Assembly: GCF_900101265.1 (NCBI RefSeq)
Contig: NZ_FMZS01000012.1
Coordinates: forward strand, 124,001 to 188,000
Source of the DNA: Massilia sp. PDC64
GTDB taxonomy: Bacteria; Pseudomonadota; Gammaproteobacteria; Burkholderiales; Burkholderiaceae_D
Direction: 5' to 3'
DNA length: 64,000 nucleotides
Positions 41,545 through 50,432 of the stretch are shown here, piece by piece (positions within the stretch are counted from its first letter, which is position 1; the number at the start of each line of letters is the position of its first letter). Position numbers and translations under genes: made by a program. The notes beneath the pieces are model-generated. The model was not told the DNA's origin, made no database searches, and was given only the letters and a program-made list of their open reading frames with translations.

Positions 41545-42960
41545 ATGGCAAGGACCGCCGCAGATGTAATGCAGATGCTGAAGGACAACGAAGTCAAGTT
41601 CGTTGATTTGCGTTTCGCCGATACCCGCGGCAAGGAACAGCACGTGACCGTTCCCATCTCGCACTTTGACGAAGACAAGTTCGAATCCGGCCACGCATTC
41701 GACGGCTCGTCGATCGCCGGCTGGAAAGGCATCGAAGCATCGGACATGCTGCTGATCCCTGACCCGAACACCGCGAACATCGACCCGTTCATGGAAGAGA
41801 CCACCGTGTTCATGCAGTGCGACGTGATCGAACCGTCGGACGGCAAGGGCTACGACCGCGACCCGCGTTCGATCGCCAAGCGCGCCGAAGCGTACCTGAA
41901 GTCGTCGGGCATCGGCGACACCGCCTACTTCGGCCCGGAACCGGAATTCTTCATTTTCGACTCCGTCCGCTGGAAAGTCGACATGTCGGGCTGCTTCGTC
42001 AAGATCGATTCGGAAGAAGCTTCCTGGTCGACCGAGAAAGAATTTGAAGGCGGCAACAGCGGCCACCGTCCGACCGTCAAGGGCGGCTACTTCCCGGTCC
42101 CGCCGGTCGACAGCTTCCAGGACATGCGTTCGGAAATGTCGCTGATCCTCGAATCGATGGGCATCCCGGTCGAAGTGCACCACCACGAAGTGGCCGGCGC
42201 CGGCCAGAACGAACTGGGCACCAAGTTCTCGACCCTGGTCGAGCGCGCCGACTGGACCCAGAACCTGAAGTACGTGATCTGGAACGTGGCCCACAGCTAC
42301 GGCAAGACCGCGACCTTCATGCCGAAGCCGATGAACGGCGACAACGGCTCGGGCATGCACGTGCACCAGTCGATCTGGAAAGACGGCAAGAACCTGTTCG
42401 CAGGCGACGGCTATGCCGGCCTGTCGGAAACGGCCCTGTTCTACATCGGCGGCATCATCAAGCACGCACGCGCCCTGAACGCCATCACCAACCCGGGCAC
42501 GAACTCGTACAAGCGCCTGGTGCCGGGCTACGAAGCCCCGGTCAAGCTGGCTTACTCGGCACGTAACCGTTCGGCATCGATCCGTATCCCGCACGTGGCG
42601 AACCCGAAAGGCCGCCGCATCGAGACCCGCTTCCCGGACCCGCTGGCCAACGTCTACCTGTGCTTCGCAGCCCTGCTGATGGCTGGTCTGGACGGTATCC
42701 AGAACAAGATCCACCCGGGCGAAGCCGCGACGAAGGACCTGTACCACCTGCCGCCGGAAGAAGACAAGCTGATCCCGACGGTCTGCGCATCGCTGGAAGA
42801 AGCGCTGGAAGCCCTGGACAAGGACCGCGAGTTCCTGACCCGCGGCGGCGTGTTCAGCGACAGCATGATCGACGCCTACATCGACCTGAAGATGCAGGAA
42901 GTCCAGCGTCTGCGCATGACCCCGCACCCGGCCGAATTCGACATGTACTACTCGTCGTAA
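41545..42960 (+). CDS. glnA: Glutamine synthetase type I
   Basis: 471 residues, the standard GSI length. It makes glutamine from glutamate, ammonia and ATP, as a dodecamer. Motifs: FDGSSIAGW, the metal site EPEFFIFD, HHEVAGAGQNE, NGSGMHVHQS, the ATP-binding KRLVPGYEAPV and the adenylylation loop around Tyr 400 (DLYHLPPEE, usually NLYDLPPEE), so it is probably regulated by GlnE. The ATG at 41545 (GGAG upstream) was taken; an in-frame ATG at 41485 lies at the predicted transcription start. Sigma54 and NtrC sites precede it, and ntrB/ntrC lie downstream. Confidence 0.98.
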   Translation: MARTAADVMQMLKDNEVKFVDLRFADTRGKEQHVTVPISHFDEDKFESGHAFDGSSIAGWKGIEASDMLLIPDPNTANIDPFMEETTVFMQCDVIEPSDGKGYDRDPRSIAKRAEAYLKSSGIGDTAYFGPEPEFFIFDSVRWKVDMSGCFVKIDSEEASWSTEKEFEGGNSGHRPTVKGGYFPVPPVDSFQDMRSEMSLILESMGIPVEVHHHEVAGAGQNELGTKFSTLVERADWTQNLKYVIWNVAHSYGKTATFMPKPMNGDNGSGMHVHQSIWKDGKNLFAGDGYAGLSETALFYIGGIIKHARALNAITNPGTNSYKRLVPGYEAPVKLAYSARNRSASIRIPHVANPKGRRIETRFPDPLANVYLCFAALLMAGLDGIQNKIHPGEAATKDLYHLPPEEDKLIPTVCASLEEALEALDKDREFLTRGGVFSDSMIDAYIDLKMQEVQRLRMTPHPAEFDMYYSS

Positions 42961-43025
42961 TTCGTTGGCATCACCCAGTGCCGGATTGTGAACAACCTGG
43001 CACTGGAGTGTATCCACACGGTAAC

Positions 43026-43066
43026 AAAAACGCGGGGAAAGCCGGCCGGCTGCCTCGCGTTTTTTA
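43026..43066 (+). terminator. Rho-independent terminator after glnA
   Basis: Stem ACGCGGGG / CCTCGCGT (one G-T pair) with the loop AAAGCCGGCCGGCTG, preceded by an A-run and followed by a run of Ts. It should separate most glnA transcription from the downstream DUF4124-ntrBC genes. Confidence 0.8.
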
Positions 43067-43117
43067 CTGGATGGGGTATAGTCGGAAGCTTCCCAACCAT
43101 GCATCCAGACTGACCTG

Positions 43118-43639
43118 ATGCGAATGACAAGCTGCTTCCTCCTGCGTCTTGTATTGCTTGCAGGACTTGCCGCGCACGAGGCGCGGGCCGATTCCGTCAT
43201 CTATAAGTGCGTCGACCAGAACGGCCGGGTGGAATTCACCGACATCAATAAACCGGGCTGCAAGGTGCTCGACCTGCCGGGCTATGTCGCGTCGACCCCG
43301 GCACCGGCGCCGCGTGCCGCGCCCGCGGTGACGATGCGCCAGGGAGCAGGGCGTCCGGCAACGGCGGCCCCGAATCCCGCAGGGTTCCCGCGCGTGGACA
43401 CGGCCACGCAAAAGGCGCGCGACGACGACCGCCGCGCGATCCTCGAGGACGAACTCCGCGCCGAGGAAAAGAAGCTGGCGGACCTGAAGCGGGACTATAA
43501 CAACGGCGAGCCGGAACGCCAGGGCAACGAAAAGAATTACGCGAAGTACCAGGAACGCGTGGCCCAGATGCGCGACAACATCGGCCGCAGCGAAAAGAAC
43601 GTGGAAGCGCTCAAGCGCGAGATCGCCAACATCAAATGA
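43118..43639 (+). CDS. DUF4124-domain exported protein
   Basis: 173 residues. Signal peptide (FLLRLVLLAGLAAHEARA), then a DUF4124 segment (VIYKCVDQNGRVEFTDINKPGCKVLDL, with two Cys), a Pro/Ala linker and a C-terminal coiled coil (about 100-173). It is periplasmic and its function is not known. It sits between glnA and ntrB, an arrangement I recall from related betaproteobacteria, and ntrB begins 4 bases after its stop. Either ATG 43118 or 43124 could be the start. Confidence 0.88.
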   Translation: MRMTSCFLLRLVLLAGLAAHEARADSVIYKCVDQNGRVEFTDINKPGCKVLDLPGYVASTPAPAPRAAPAVTMRQGAGRPATAAPNPAGFPRVDTATQKARDDDRRAILEDELRAEEKKLADLKRDYNNGEPERQGNEKNYAKYQERVAQMRDNIGRSEKNVEALKREIANIK

Positions 43640-43643
43640 CACC

Positions 43644-44729
43644 ATGAACGGGACATCGGCCCATCCTCTCCAGCACGACCGTTTCGCAGGCCTCGACATG
43701 CTCGCCTCCGCCGTGCTGGTGGCGGATGCCGATGGGCTCGTTCGCTACGCCAACCCGGCCGCCGAGCACCTGCTCGACATGTCCGCCAAGTCGCTGTCGC
43801 GCCAGAAGCTGGTCGGGCTGTTCACGAACGGCGACGAACTGGGCGCCCTGTGCGAACAGGCGATCGCCCACAAGTATGCCGACCTGCGCCAGGACCTGAC
43901 CCTGTTCCGTCCGGCACGCGAGCCGCTGCACGTGCACAGCATCGTCAGCGCGGCGGGCGAGGCCGAGGTCGTCGTCGAGCTGCGCGAGAACGTCCAGCAA
44001 CTGAAGACGGACCGCGAAGAGCGCCTCCTCGACCAGAGCCAGGCCAACAAGGAACTCATCCGCAATCTGGCCCACGAGATCAAGAACCCGCTGGGCGGCA
44101 TCCGCGGCGCGGCCCAGTTGCTGGAGCTGGAACTGCCGGACGTGCACCTGAGTTCGCTGCGCGAATACACGCAGGTGATCATCAAGGAGGCCGACCGGCT
44201 GCAGACGCTCGTCGACCGCCTGCTGGCGCCGCACCGCCGCCCGCACATCGTGGGCGACGTCAACATCCACGAAGTGTGCGAGCGCGTGCGCAGCCTCGTG
44301 CTGGCCGAATTCCCGTCGGGCCTCGCCATCCGGCGCGACTACGACGCGTCGATCCCCGAATTCCGGGGCGACAAGGAACAACTGATCCAGGCCGTCCTGA
44401 ACATCGTCCACAACGCCGCCCAGGCCCTGCGCGCGCGCATCGCGGCGGGCGACGCGGAGATCATCCTGCGCACCCGCGTGGCGCGCCAGGTCACCCTGGC
44501 GAAGGTTCGTTACGGGCTGGCATTAGACTTGCATATCATCGACAACGGACCGGGCATCGCCCCCGATATCCGCGACCGCATCTTCTACCCGCTCGTCTCT
44601 GGGCGCGAAGGCGGCAGCGGTCTCGGGCTGACCTTGGCACAGACCTTCGTGCAACAGCACATGGGCATGATCGAGTGCGAAAGCCGGCCTGGATTGACGG
44701 ATTTCCGCATCCTGATTCCCCTGCCATAA
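43644..44729 (+). CDS. glnL: Nitrogen regulation sensor histidine kinase NtrB
   Basis: 361 residues, soluble. An N-terminal PAS-like domain (LASAVLVADADGLVRYANPAAE) is followed by the H-box NLAHEIKNPLGGIRGAAQ (His 144) and HATPase boxes: N (AVLNIVHNAAQAL), G1 (IIDNGPGIAP) and G2 (GREGGSGLGLTLA). It is the cytoplasmic kinase/phosphatase of NtrC, normally controlled by PII. It lies 4 bases after the DUF4124 gene and 62 bases before ntrC. Confidence 0.96.
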   Translation: MNGTSAHPLQHDRFAGLDMLASAVLVADADGLVRYANPAAEHLLDMSAKSLSRQKLVGLFTNGDELGALCEQAIAHKYADLRQDLTLFRPAREPLHVHSIVSAAGEAEVVVELRENVQQLKTDREERLLDQSQANKELIRNLAHEIKNPLGGIRGAAQLLELELPDVHLSSLREYTQVIIKEADRLQTLVDRLLAPHRRPHIVGDVNIHEVCERVRSLVLAEFPSGLAIRRDYDASIPEFRGDKEQLIQAVLNIVHNAAQALRARIAAGDAEIILRTRVARQVTLAKVRYGLALDLHIIDNGPGIAPDIRDRIFYPLVSGREGGSGLGLTLAQTFVQQHMGMIECESRPGLTDFRILIPLP

Positions 44730-44791
44730 GCAGAGGATGAGAGGGGCGATGCCGACAGTCCCCCTTGAACCTTCGCGGGAAGTAGAAACAC

Positions 44792-46300
44792 ATGAAACCA
44801 ATCTGGATTGTCGACGACGATGCATCGATCCGCTGGGTGCTGGAAAAGGCCCTGGCGCGCGAGAACCTCGCCACCCGGAGTTTTGCCAGCGGCCGCGAAG
44901 CGCTGGCGGCGTTCGAGACGGACACGCCGCAAGTGCTCGTGTCCGATATCCGCATGCCGGGCGAATCGGGCCTGGACCTGCTGGCGGCCGTCAAGGACCG
45001 CCATCCCGGCCTGCCGGTCATCGTCATCACCGCCTTTTCCGACCTCGACTCCGCCGTCGCCTCGTTCCAGGGCGGCGCCTTCGAATACCTGGCCAAGCCG
45101 TTCGACATCGACAAGGCCGTCGCCCTGATCCGCCGCGCGCTCGAGGAGAGCCTGCGCGAGGCCAGCGTCGACATCGCGCCGAGCGAGACCCCCGAGATCC
45201 TGGGCCAGGCGCCCGCGATGCAGGAAGTGTTCCGCGCCATCGGCCGCCTGTCGCAGTCGAACGTGACCGTCCTGATCACGGGCGAATCGGGCACCGGCAA
45301 GGAACTTGTCGCGCGCGCCCTGCACAAGCACAGCCCGCGCGCGCAGCAGCCGTTCATCGCGCTGAACACGGCCGCGATCCCGAAAGACCTGCTGGAATCT
45401 GAACTGTTCGGCCACGAACGCGGCGCCTTCACGGGCGCGCAGGCGATGCGGCGCGGCCGCTTCGAACAGGCCGAGAACGGCACCCTGTTCCTCGACGAGA
45501 TCGGCGACATGCCGTTCGACCTGCAGACGCGTCTGCTGCGCGTGCTGTCCGACGGCCATTTCTATCGCGTGGGCGGGCACCAGCCCGTGAAGGCGAACGT
45601 ACGCGTCATCGCGGCCACGCACCAGAACCTGGAACAGCGCGTGCGCGACGGCCTGTTCCGCGAAGACTTGTACCACCGCCTGAACGTGATCCGCCTGCGC
45701 CTGCCCAGCCTGCGCGAACGGCGGGAGGATATCCCCATTCTGGTGCGCCACTTCCTGGTGCAGAGTGCACGCCAATTGGGCGTCGAGACCAAGCGCATGA
45801 GCGACGAAGCGCTGCGCTTCCTCACCGGCCTGGAACTCCCCGGCAACGTCCGCCAGCTGGAAAACCTGTGCAACTGGATCACGGTGATGGCGCCGGGCCA
45901 GACCGTGGAGGTGAAGGACCTGCCGCGCGACCTGACCCAGTCCCAGCCCGTGCCGGCCGGCGCCAACGGGATGGCCGTCGGCATCAGCTCGGGCGTGGGC
46001 ACGGTCAGCCTGGCGTCGCCGTCCTCCAGCATGGTGCACCATGCCGAGCCGGGCGCGCTGCCGAACGGTGCAGACGGCTGGATCGGCCTGCTGGAACTGC
46101 AGGCCGCGCGCATGCTGTCGGAAGGGCAGGTCGAAGTGATGGACGTGCTGGGCCGCCAGTTCGAATCCGCGCTGATCCGCACGGCGCTGAAGCACACGCA
46201 TGGCCGCAAGAACGACGCGGCGATCCGGCTCGGGATCGGGCGCAATACCATCACGCGCAAGATTGCCGAGCTCGGCATCGACGGGGCCAAGGACGAATAA
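44792..46300 (+). CDS. glnG: Nitrogen regulation response regulator NtrC
   Basis: 502 residues. Receiver domain with the acidic pocket DDD (8-10) and phospho-acceptor Asp 52 (LVSDIRMPGESG). The AAA+ sigma54 activation domain has Walker A GESGTGKE, the sigma54 loop GAFTGA and Walker B LFLDEIGD. The C-terminal Fis-type helix-turn-helix is ALKHTHGRKNDAAIRLGIGR. A linker of about 70 residues (about 390-440) separates the AAA+ and DNA-binding domains. It activates sigma54 promoters under nitrogen limitation; the glnA promoter here has matching sites. The stop codon lies in the first repeat of a tandem array. Confidence 0.97.
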   Translation: MKPIWIVDDDASIRWVLEKALARENLATRSFASGREALAAFETDTPQVLVSDIRMPGESGLDLLAAVKDRHPGLPVIVITAFSDLDSAVASFQGGAFEYLAKPFDIDKAVALIRRALEESLREASVDIAPSETPEILGQAPAMQEVFRAIGRLSQSNVTVLITGESGTGKELVARALHKHSPRAQQPFIALNTAAIPKDLLESELFGHERGAFTGAQAMRRGRFEQAENGTLFLDEIGDMPFDLQTRLLRVLSDGHFYRVGGHQPVKANVRVIAATHQNLEQRVRDGLFREDLYHRLNVIRLRLPSLRERREDIPILVRHFLVQSARQLGVETKRMSDEALRFLTGLELPGNVRQLENLCNWITVMAPGQTVEVKDLPRDLTQSQPVPAGANGMAVGISSGVGTVSLASPSSSMVHHAEPGALPNGADGWIGLLELQAARMLSEGQVEVMDVLGRQFESALIRTALKHTHGRKNDAAIRLGIGRNTITRKIAELGIDGAKDE

Positions 46301-46363
46301 GGTCCGGGGGACCTTATTCGAAGGTCCGGGGGACCTTATTCGAAGGTCCGGGGACCTTATTCG
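46299..46363 (+). repeat. Three tandem 22-base hairpin repeats at the 3' end of ntrC
   Basis: Units at 46299-46320, 46321-46342 and 46343-46363 (the last lacks one G). Each is AAGGTCC-GGG-GGACCTT plus the linker ATTCG, so each can fold as a 7-pair hairpin. The ntrC TAA uses the first two bases of unit 1. No T-run follows, so they are more likely mRNA-stabilising or protein-binding elements than simple terminators. Confidence 0.85.
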
Positions 46364-46425
46364 AAACACGTGGGCTAAGGCGCATGGTGTAAGCTCTGTC
46401 ATCCTAGCAACAACGCTCCGATGAC

Positions 46426-47394
46426 ATGCTGATCAACTGTGTCGCCTACCAGGAAGGCAAGAAGCTGTCCGACATCCCCGTCGAGGACATCAGCGACTAC
46501 CTCTGCAAACCCGGCTGCTTCGTCTGGGTTGCGCTGCGCGACGCCACCGACGCCGAAATGGCGCAGATGAAGGAAGAATTCAGTCTGCACGAACTGGCCG
46601 TCGAAGATGCCGCGCGCGGCCACCAGCGCCCCAAGATCGAGGAATACGGCGACTGCCTGTTCACCGTCGTGCACATGCTCGACCTCGTCGACGGCGACCA
46701 CATCGCCACCGGCGAACTGGCGATCTTCGCCGGCAAGAACTACGTCCTGTCCGTCCGCCGCGATTCCGCCAAGGGTTTCCTGGGCGTACGCGCGCGCGCC
46801 GAGCGCGAACCGCACCTGCTGAAGATGGGCTCGGCCTTCGTCATGTACGCGCTGATGGATGCCGTCGTCGACCGTTACTTTCCCGTCGTCGACATGCTCG
46901 AATCCGAACTCGAGACGATCGAGGACCGCATCTTCACGCACGGCGCCCAGCGCGAGAACGTCGAGCGCCTGTATCAATTGAAGAGAAAAGGGCTCGTGCT
47001 GCGCCACGCCGTGTTCCCGCTGCTGGAAGCGATCGGCCGGCTGCACGGCGGGCGCGTGCCCGCGCTCATCGTCGGCACCGAGGATTATTTCCGCGACGTG
47101 CACGACCACCTGATCCGCATCGGCGGCCGCCTCGACGCGATCCGCGACACGATCAGCACGGCGATCCAGGTGAACCTGTCGATGGTGTCGATCGACGAGA
47201 GCGAAGTGAATAAACGCCTGGCCGCGTGGGCCGCGATCTTTGCCGTGTTCACGGCGTTCGCGGGCGTGTGGGGCATGAATTTCAAGTACATGCCCGAGCT
47301 GGAATGGAAGTGGGGCTATCCGATGGCGCTCGCCGTCATGATCGGCGTGTGCGCCTATCTCTATCGGCTGTTCAAGAAAGCCGGCTGGCTATGA
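46426..47394 (+). CDS. corA: CorA-family magnesium/cobalt transporter
   Basis: 322 residues. A large cytoplasmic N-terminal domain is followed by two C-terminal membrane helices. The first ends in the signature GMN (VFTAFAGVWGMNFKYMPEL). MAQMKEEFSLHELAVEDA and VHDHLIRIGGRLDAIRDT are also typical. It is a pentameric inner-membrane channel for Mg2+. No good ribosome-binding site is visible; another ATG lies 5 bases upstream out of frame. A terminator follows at 47398. Confidence 0.95.
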   Translation: MLINCVAYQEGKKLSDIPVEDISDYLCKPGCFVWVALRDATDAEMAQMKEEFSLHELAVEDAARGHQRPKIEEYGDCLFTVVHMLDLVDGDHIATGELAIFAGKNYVLSVRRDSAKGFLGVRARAEREPHLLKMGSAFVMYALMDAVVDRYFPVVDMLESELETIEDRIFTHGAQRENVERLYQLKRKGLVLRHAVFPLLEAIGRLHGGRVPALIVGTEDYFRDVHDHLIRIGGRLDAIRDTISTAIQVNLSMVSIDESEVNKRLAAWAAIFAVFTAFAGVWGMNFKYMPELEWKWGYPMALAVMIGVCAYLYRLFKKAGWL

Positions 47395-47397
47395 AAA

Positions 47398-47425
47398 AAC
47401 GCCCGGTGCGCGAGCACCGGGCGTT
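47398..47425. terminator. Bidirectional terminator between corA and TonB receptor gene
   Basis: Twelve-pair stem AACGCCCGGTGC-GCGA-GCACCGGGCGTT, preceded by an A-run that becomes a U-run for the leftward receptor transcript. Confidence 0.85.
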
Positions 47426-47448
47426 CGATGTTCCACGTGCGGATCGGC

Positions 47449-50136
47449 TTAGAACGTGTAGTTCACGCGCGCGTAGAAGGTACGGCCCAGTGGATCCGTG
47501 TAACGCGGATCGTAGCCGGCCTGGAACGTGTAATCCTGGTACGACAGCGGCGGATCGCGGTCGAGCAGGTTACGCACGCCGACGGTCAGGCCCAGGCCCT
47601 TCTTCTGCTGCCATGCGCCGTACAGGTCGAACGTCGTGTAGGAAGCGACGTGGTTGGTCGGATCCTGGTCGACGTAGCCGCTCTTGTAGCGGGCGGTCAG
47701 GCCGGCCGACCAGGCGTCGCGGTTCCACACCAGGTTGTTGGTCGACTGCCAGCGGAACACCGGACCCGTACCCGAGTAGATGTTCACGTTCTTGTTCCAC
47801 TCGCCGCCTTCCGTGTTCTGGTACTCGTACTTGTGGACGTAGGTCGTGTTCGACGCGAACGAGAACGTGCCGTAGCCGGCGGTGCGCAGGCGGTAGTTGG
47901 CCGACAGGTCGACACCGTTGGTGATGATGCCGCCCAGGTTCTCGTTCAGGCGTTCGATGTAGCCGCAGGTTGCCGGGTTCGGGCACTGCGAACCGTCCAC
48001 CGACAGTTCGCCGGCCGGGTTGCGGTGGTACAGCGACGCGTAGCGGGTCGGGTCGGCGAAGATGTCGTCCAGGCTCAGCACGCCGATCTGGTGGTCCAGC
48101 TTCAGGGCCCAGACGTCGACGCCGACGCTCAGGTTCTTCAGCGGCTCGATCATGATGCCCAGCGTGGCGTTCTTCGACTTCTCCGGCTGCAGCGCGGGGT
48201 TGCCGCCACCCAGCACCTGGAACTGCTGGCTGCAGTTCGCGGCGCGCGAGTGACCCGGCAGCGGGTTGCCGCCCGGGCAGTTGATCGGGTCGTCATACGT
48301 ACCGGCGCTGTTGGTGAAGGTCTGGGCCGAGTGGATGTCGTACAGCGACGGGGCGCGGAAGCCGGTCGAGTACGAACCGCGCACCAGCACAGCCTGCGTC
48401 GGCTGCCAGCGGAACGACACTTTCGGGTTCGTCGTGTTGCCGAAGTCGCTGTACTTGTCGTAGCGGACCGAGCCCGTGATGTCCAGGGTCTTGAGGATCG
48501 GCACGTTCAGTTCGCCGTAGACGGCGTACGTGTGACGCGAGCCCGAGTTGAACGTGTTCGGGTCGATACCGGTCGAGGCGACGACCTTCTCGGCGAACTC
48601 GGTGTTGGCGGCGCTCGTGAACTTGTCGTACGTCGTCGCTGCACCCAGTGCCAGCGCGGCGCCGCGGCCGGCGTTCAGCCAGTCGCCCAGCTCGCGGCTG
48701 GCGTGGAAGTCGAGGCCCGTGGTCTGGCCGCGCGCGGTCTGGATGGTGCCCGACAGTGCGGCCGAGTTCAGCAGCGCGGTGCCGGCGGCGGTCTGGTCGC
48801 CGAACGGGTTGATGATGCCGTTCAGGACGCCCTGGGTGATGATGTCGCCGTTGCTGTAGCCGAACAGCTGTTCCTGCACGCGGTTTTCGTTCCACGTGAC
48901 GGCGCCGTCGTAATCCCAGCCCGCCACGTTGCCGTTCAGCGAAACGACCAGGCGTTGCTGGCGGTTCGTGTTCTTGTCCTGGCGCACGCCGTTCGGCATG
49001 TCGCGCCATTTCACGTGCGCGAAGCCCGGCTGCACGCCGGCCGGCATGAAGGCTTCGGTGTAGTTCGGATCCAGGCCGGCCGGGTAGTACGGGTTGGGCG
49101 TGCCGTCCGGACGCAGGCGGTTCATGTACAGGCCGCCGTACGGGACCGGGGCGATGGTGGTGCCGACGACGCTCTGGCTCGTCAGGTACTCGACGCCCAG
49201 TTCGTGCTGGCCCAGCTTCAGGGTGCCGCGGATCAGGCCGGAGTCGCGAATGTTGCGCGGGATGTAGTCGACGAACGACGAGGTCGTCATCAGGCAGCCG
49301 GTGCCGCCGTCCGGGATCAGGTGCACGCCGGTGGTGCAGCCCGGGCCGGCCGGGTTCACGCTGTCGCCGCCCTGGTAGTAGTTGGCCGGGAAGGTCGAGG
49401 TCGACAGGCCGCCCGGGTAGCGGGTGTTGTACGAACGGTCGGTACCCGTCAGCGGATACTGTTCCTGGTGATCGATCACGGCCGAGATGTTCCAGCCCTG
49501 GGTGTCGAGGTCGCCCCAGCCCAGCGCGACGTTCGCGTTGATCGAACGGCCGCCGCCATGCGACGGGACGTCTTCGCCGAAGGTGGCGCTGCCGCCCTGG
49601 TAATTCTTCTTCGTGATGAAGTTGATCACGCCGCCCACGGCGTCGGAGCCGTACAGCGACGATGCGCCGTCGCGCAGCACTTCGACGCGCTCGAGCGCGG
49701 CGAACGGGATCATGTTCAGGTCCGGCGCCGAGCTGTCGTAGGCGTTGTTCGCCAAGCGACGGCCGTTCAGCAGCACCAGGGTCTTGTTCTGGCCGATGCC
49801 GCGCAGGTTGGCGAACGACGCGCCGCCCGTGCTGGAACCGACAGACTGGCTGGTGCCCTGCTGGGCCTGCGATACGCTCAGGTTGGACATCACCTGTTCG
49901 ATGGTGGTGAGACCTTCCTTCTTCAGGTCTTCCACACGGAGCACGGTGACTGGTACGGCCGTTTCAGCGTCGATACGCTTGATTGCCGAGCCGGTGATTT
50001 CCACGCGCGCGATCGGCGCCTGTTGCACTTCCTGGGTTTGTGCCAGGGCGGTGCCGGCAAAACCGAAGCCAGCTGCCAGCGTCGTGCCGGAGAATATGAG
50101 GCGCAGGGTCCGCGCCATGGTTTTTTCTGTGAGCAT
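47449..50136 (-). CDS. TonB-dependent outer-membrane receptor
   Basis: 895 residues. Signal peptide (LIFSGTTLAAGFGFAGTALA). Plug domain with VEITGSAIKRIDAETAVPVTV, NLRGIGQNKTLVLLNGRRL and DGASSLYGSDAVGGVINFIT. A 22-strand barrel follows, ending in the outer-membrane sorting residue Phe (FYARVNYTF). The ATG at 50136 is taken; ATG 50118 is an alternative and 50205 is unlikely. The class resembles Xanthomonas/Massilia-type receptors for oligosaccharides or peptides; the ligand is unknown. No transporter or enzyme genes accompany it. A GTAATTAC palindrome about 106 bases upstream is shared with the receptor at 60563. Confidence 0.93.
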   Translation of the reverse strand: MLTEKTMARTLRLIFSGTTLAAGFGFAGTALAQTQEVQQAPIARVEITGSAIKRIDAETAVPVTVLRVEDLKKEGLTTIEQVMSNLSVSQAQQGTSQSVGSSTGGASFANLRGIGQNKTLVLLNGRRLANNAYDSSAPDLNMIPFAALERVEVLRDGASSLYGSDAVGGVINFITKKNYQGGSATFGEDVPSHGGGRSINANVALGWGDLDTQGWNISAVIDHQEQYPLTGTDRSYNTRYPGGLSTSTFPANYYQGGDSVNPAGPGCTTGVHLIPDGGTGCLMTTSSFVDYIPRNIRDSGLIRGTLKLGQHELGVEYLTSQSVVGTTIAPVPYGGLYMNRLRPDGTPNPYYPAGLDPNYTEAFMPAGVQPGFAHVKWRDMPNGVRQDKNTNRQQRLVVSLNGNVAGWDYDGAVTWNENRVQEQLFGYSNGDIITQGVLNGIINPFGDQTAAGTALLNSAALSGTIQTARGQTTGLDFHASRELGDWLNAGRGAALALGAATTYDKFTSAANTEFAEKVVASTGIDPNTFNSGSRHTYAVYGELNVPILKTLDITGSVRYDKYSDFGNTTNPKVSFRWQPTQAVLVRGSYSTGFRAPSLYDIHSAQTFTNSAGTYDDPINCPGGNPLPGHSRAANCSQQFQVLGGGNPALQPEKSKNATLGIMIEPLKNLSVGVDVWALKLDHQIGVLSLDDIFADPTRYASLYHRNPAGELSVDGSQCPNPATCGYIERLNENLGGIITNGVDLSANYRLRTAGYGTFSFASNTTYVHKYEYQNTEGGEWNKNVNIYSGTGPVFRWQSTNNLVWNRDAWSAGLTARYKSGYVDQDPTNHVASYTTFDLYGAWQQKKGLGLTVGVRNLLDRDPPLSYQDYTFQAGYDPRYTDPLGRTFYARVNYTF

Positions 50137-50232
50137 CTTGGTCCTGTTTTTGTAGGTTACAAGTTTGAAATAGCGGATAACCAATATTTCAAGAACAGTA
50201 AACATACACCACAGAAACTAAAATTCGCGCAA

Positions 50233-50249
50233 ATTTGTGGTGTAATTAC
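50233..50249 (-). promoter_or_regulatory. Shared upstream motif of TonB receptor genes (copy 1)
   Basis: On the minus strand the perfect palindrome GTAATTAC is followed one base later by CCACAAAT. The same two words occur in the same order upstream of the receptor at 60563 (63591-63621), there 15 bases apart. The motif lies about 100 bases before the start codon. Confidence 0.35.
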
Positions 50250-50388
50250 GTCAAAAACAGACAGATTTACATTAGCGCTTGTAAGAATTTGAAACAATAT
50301 TTCTTTGTGAAATCAAGAGTGTATGTACGACATGTTCTTGTACATATGTCTCAATCGGCGGAAACGGGTTGTTTCGGCCATGCAGGCG

Positions 50389-50412
50389 GGCGCCGGCCGT
50401 GAGACCGGCGCC
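50389..50412 (-). terminator. GC-rich hairpin after the FAD oxidoreductase gene
   Basis: Stem GGCGCCGG / CCGGCGCC with an eight-base loop, 21 bases past the stop on the minus strand. No T-run follows, so termination is uncertain. The remaining stretch to the receptor start is AT-rich and otherwise featureless. Confidence 0.4.
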
Positions 50413-50432
50413 GGGGGGAGGGAAGGCGGGGA

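Noticed and set aside
41530..43200. Minus-strand frame of 556 codons opposite glnA
   Set aside because: glnA is unequivocal, and the opposite frame crosses its terminator and has no homology.
47428..50292. Plus-strand frame of 954 codons opposite the TonB receptor
   Set aside because: Mirror frame of a receptor with signal peptide, plug and barrel; composition is the antisense type and no ribosome-binding site is seen. The same applies to 52556-55696 (-) and 60785-63709 (+).
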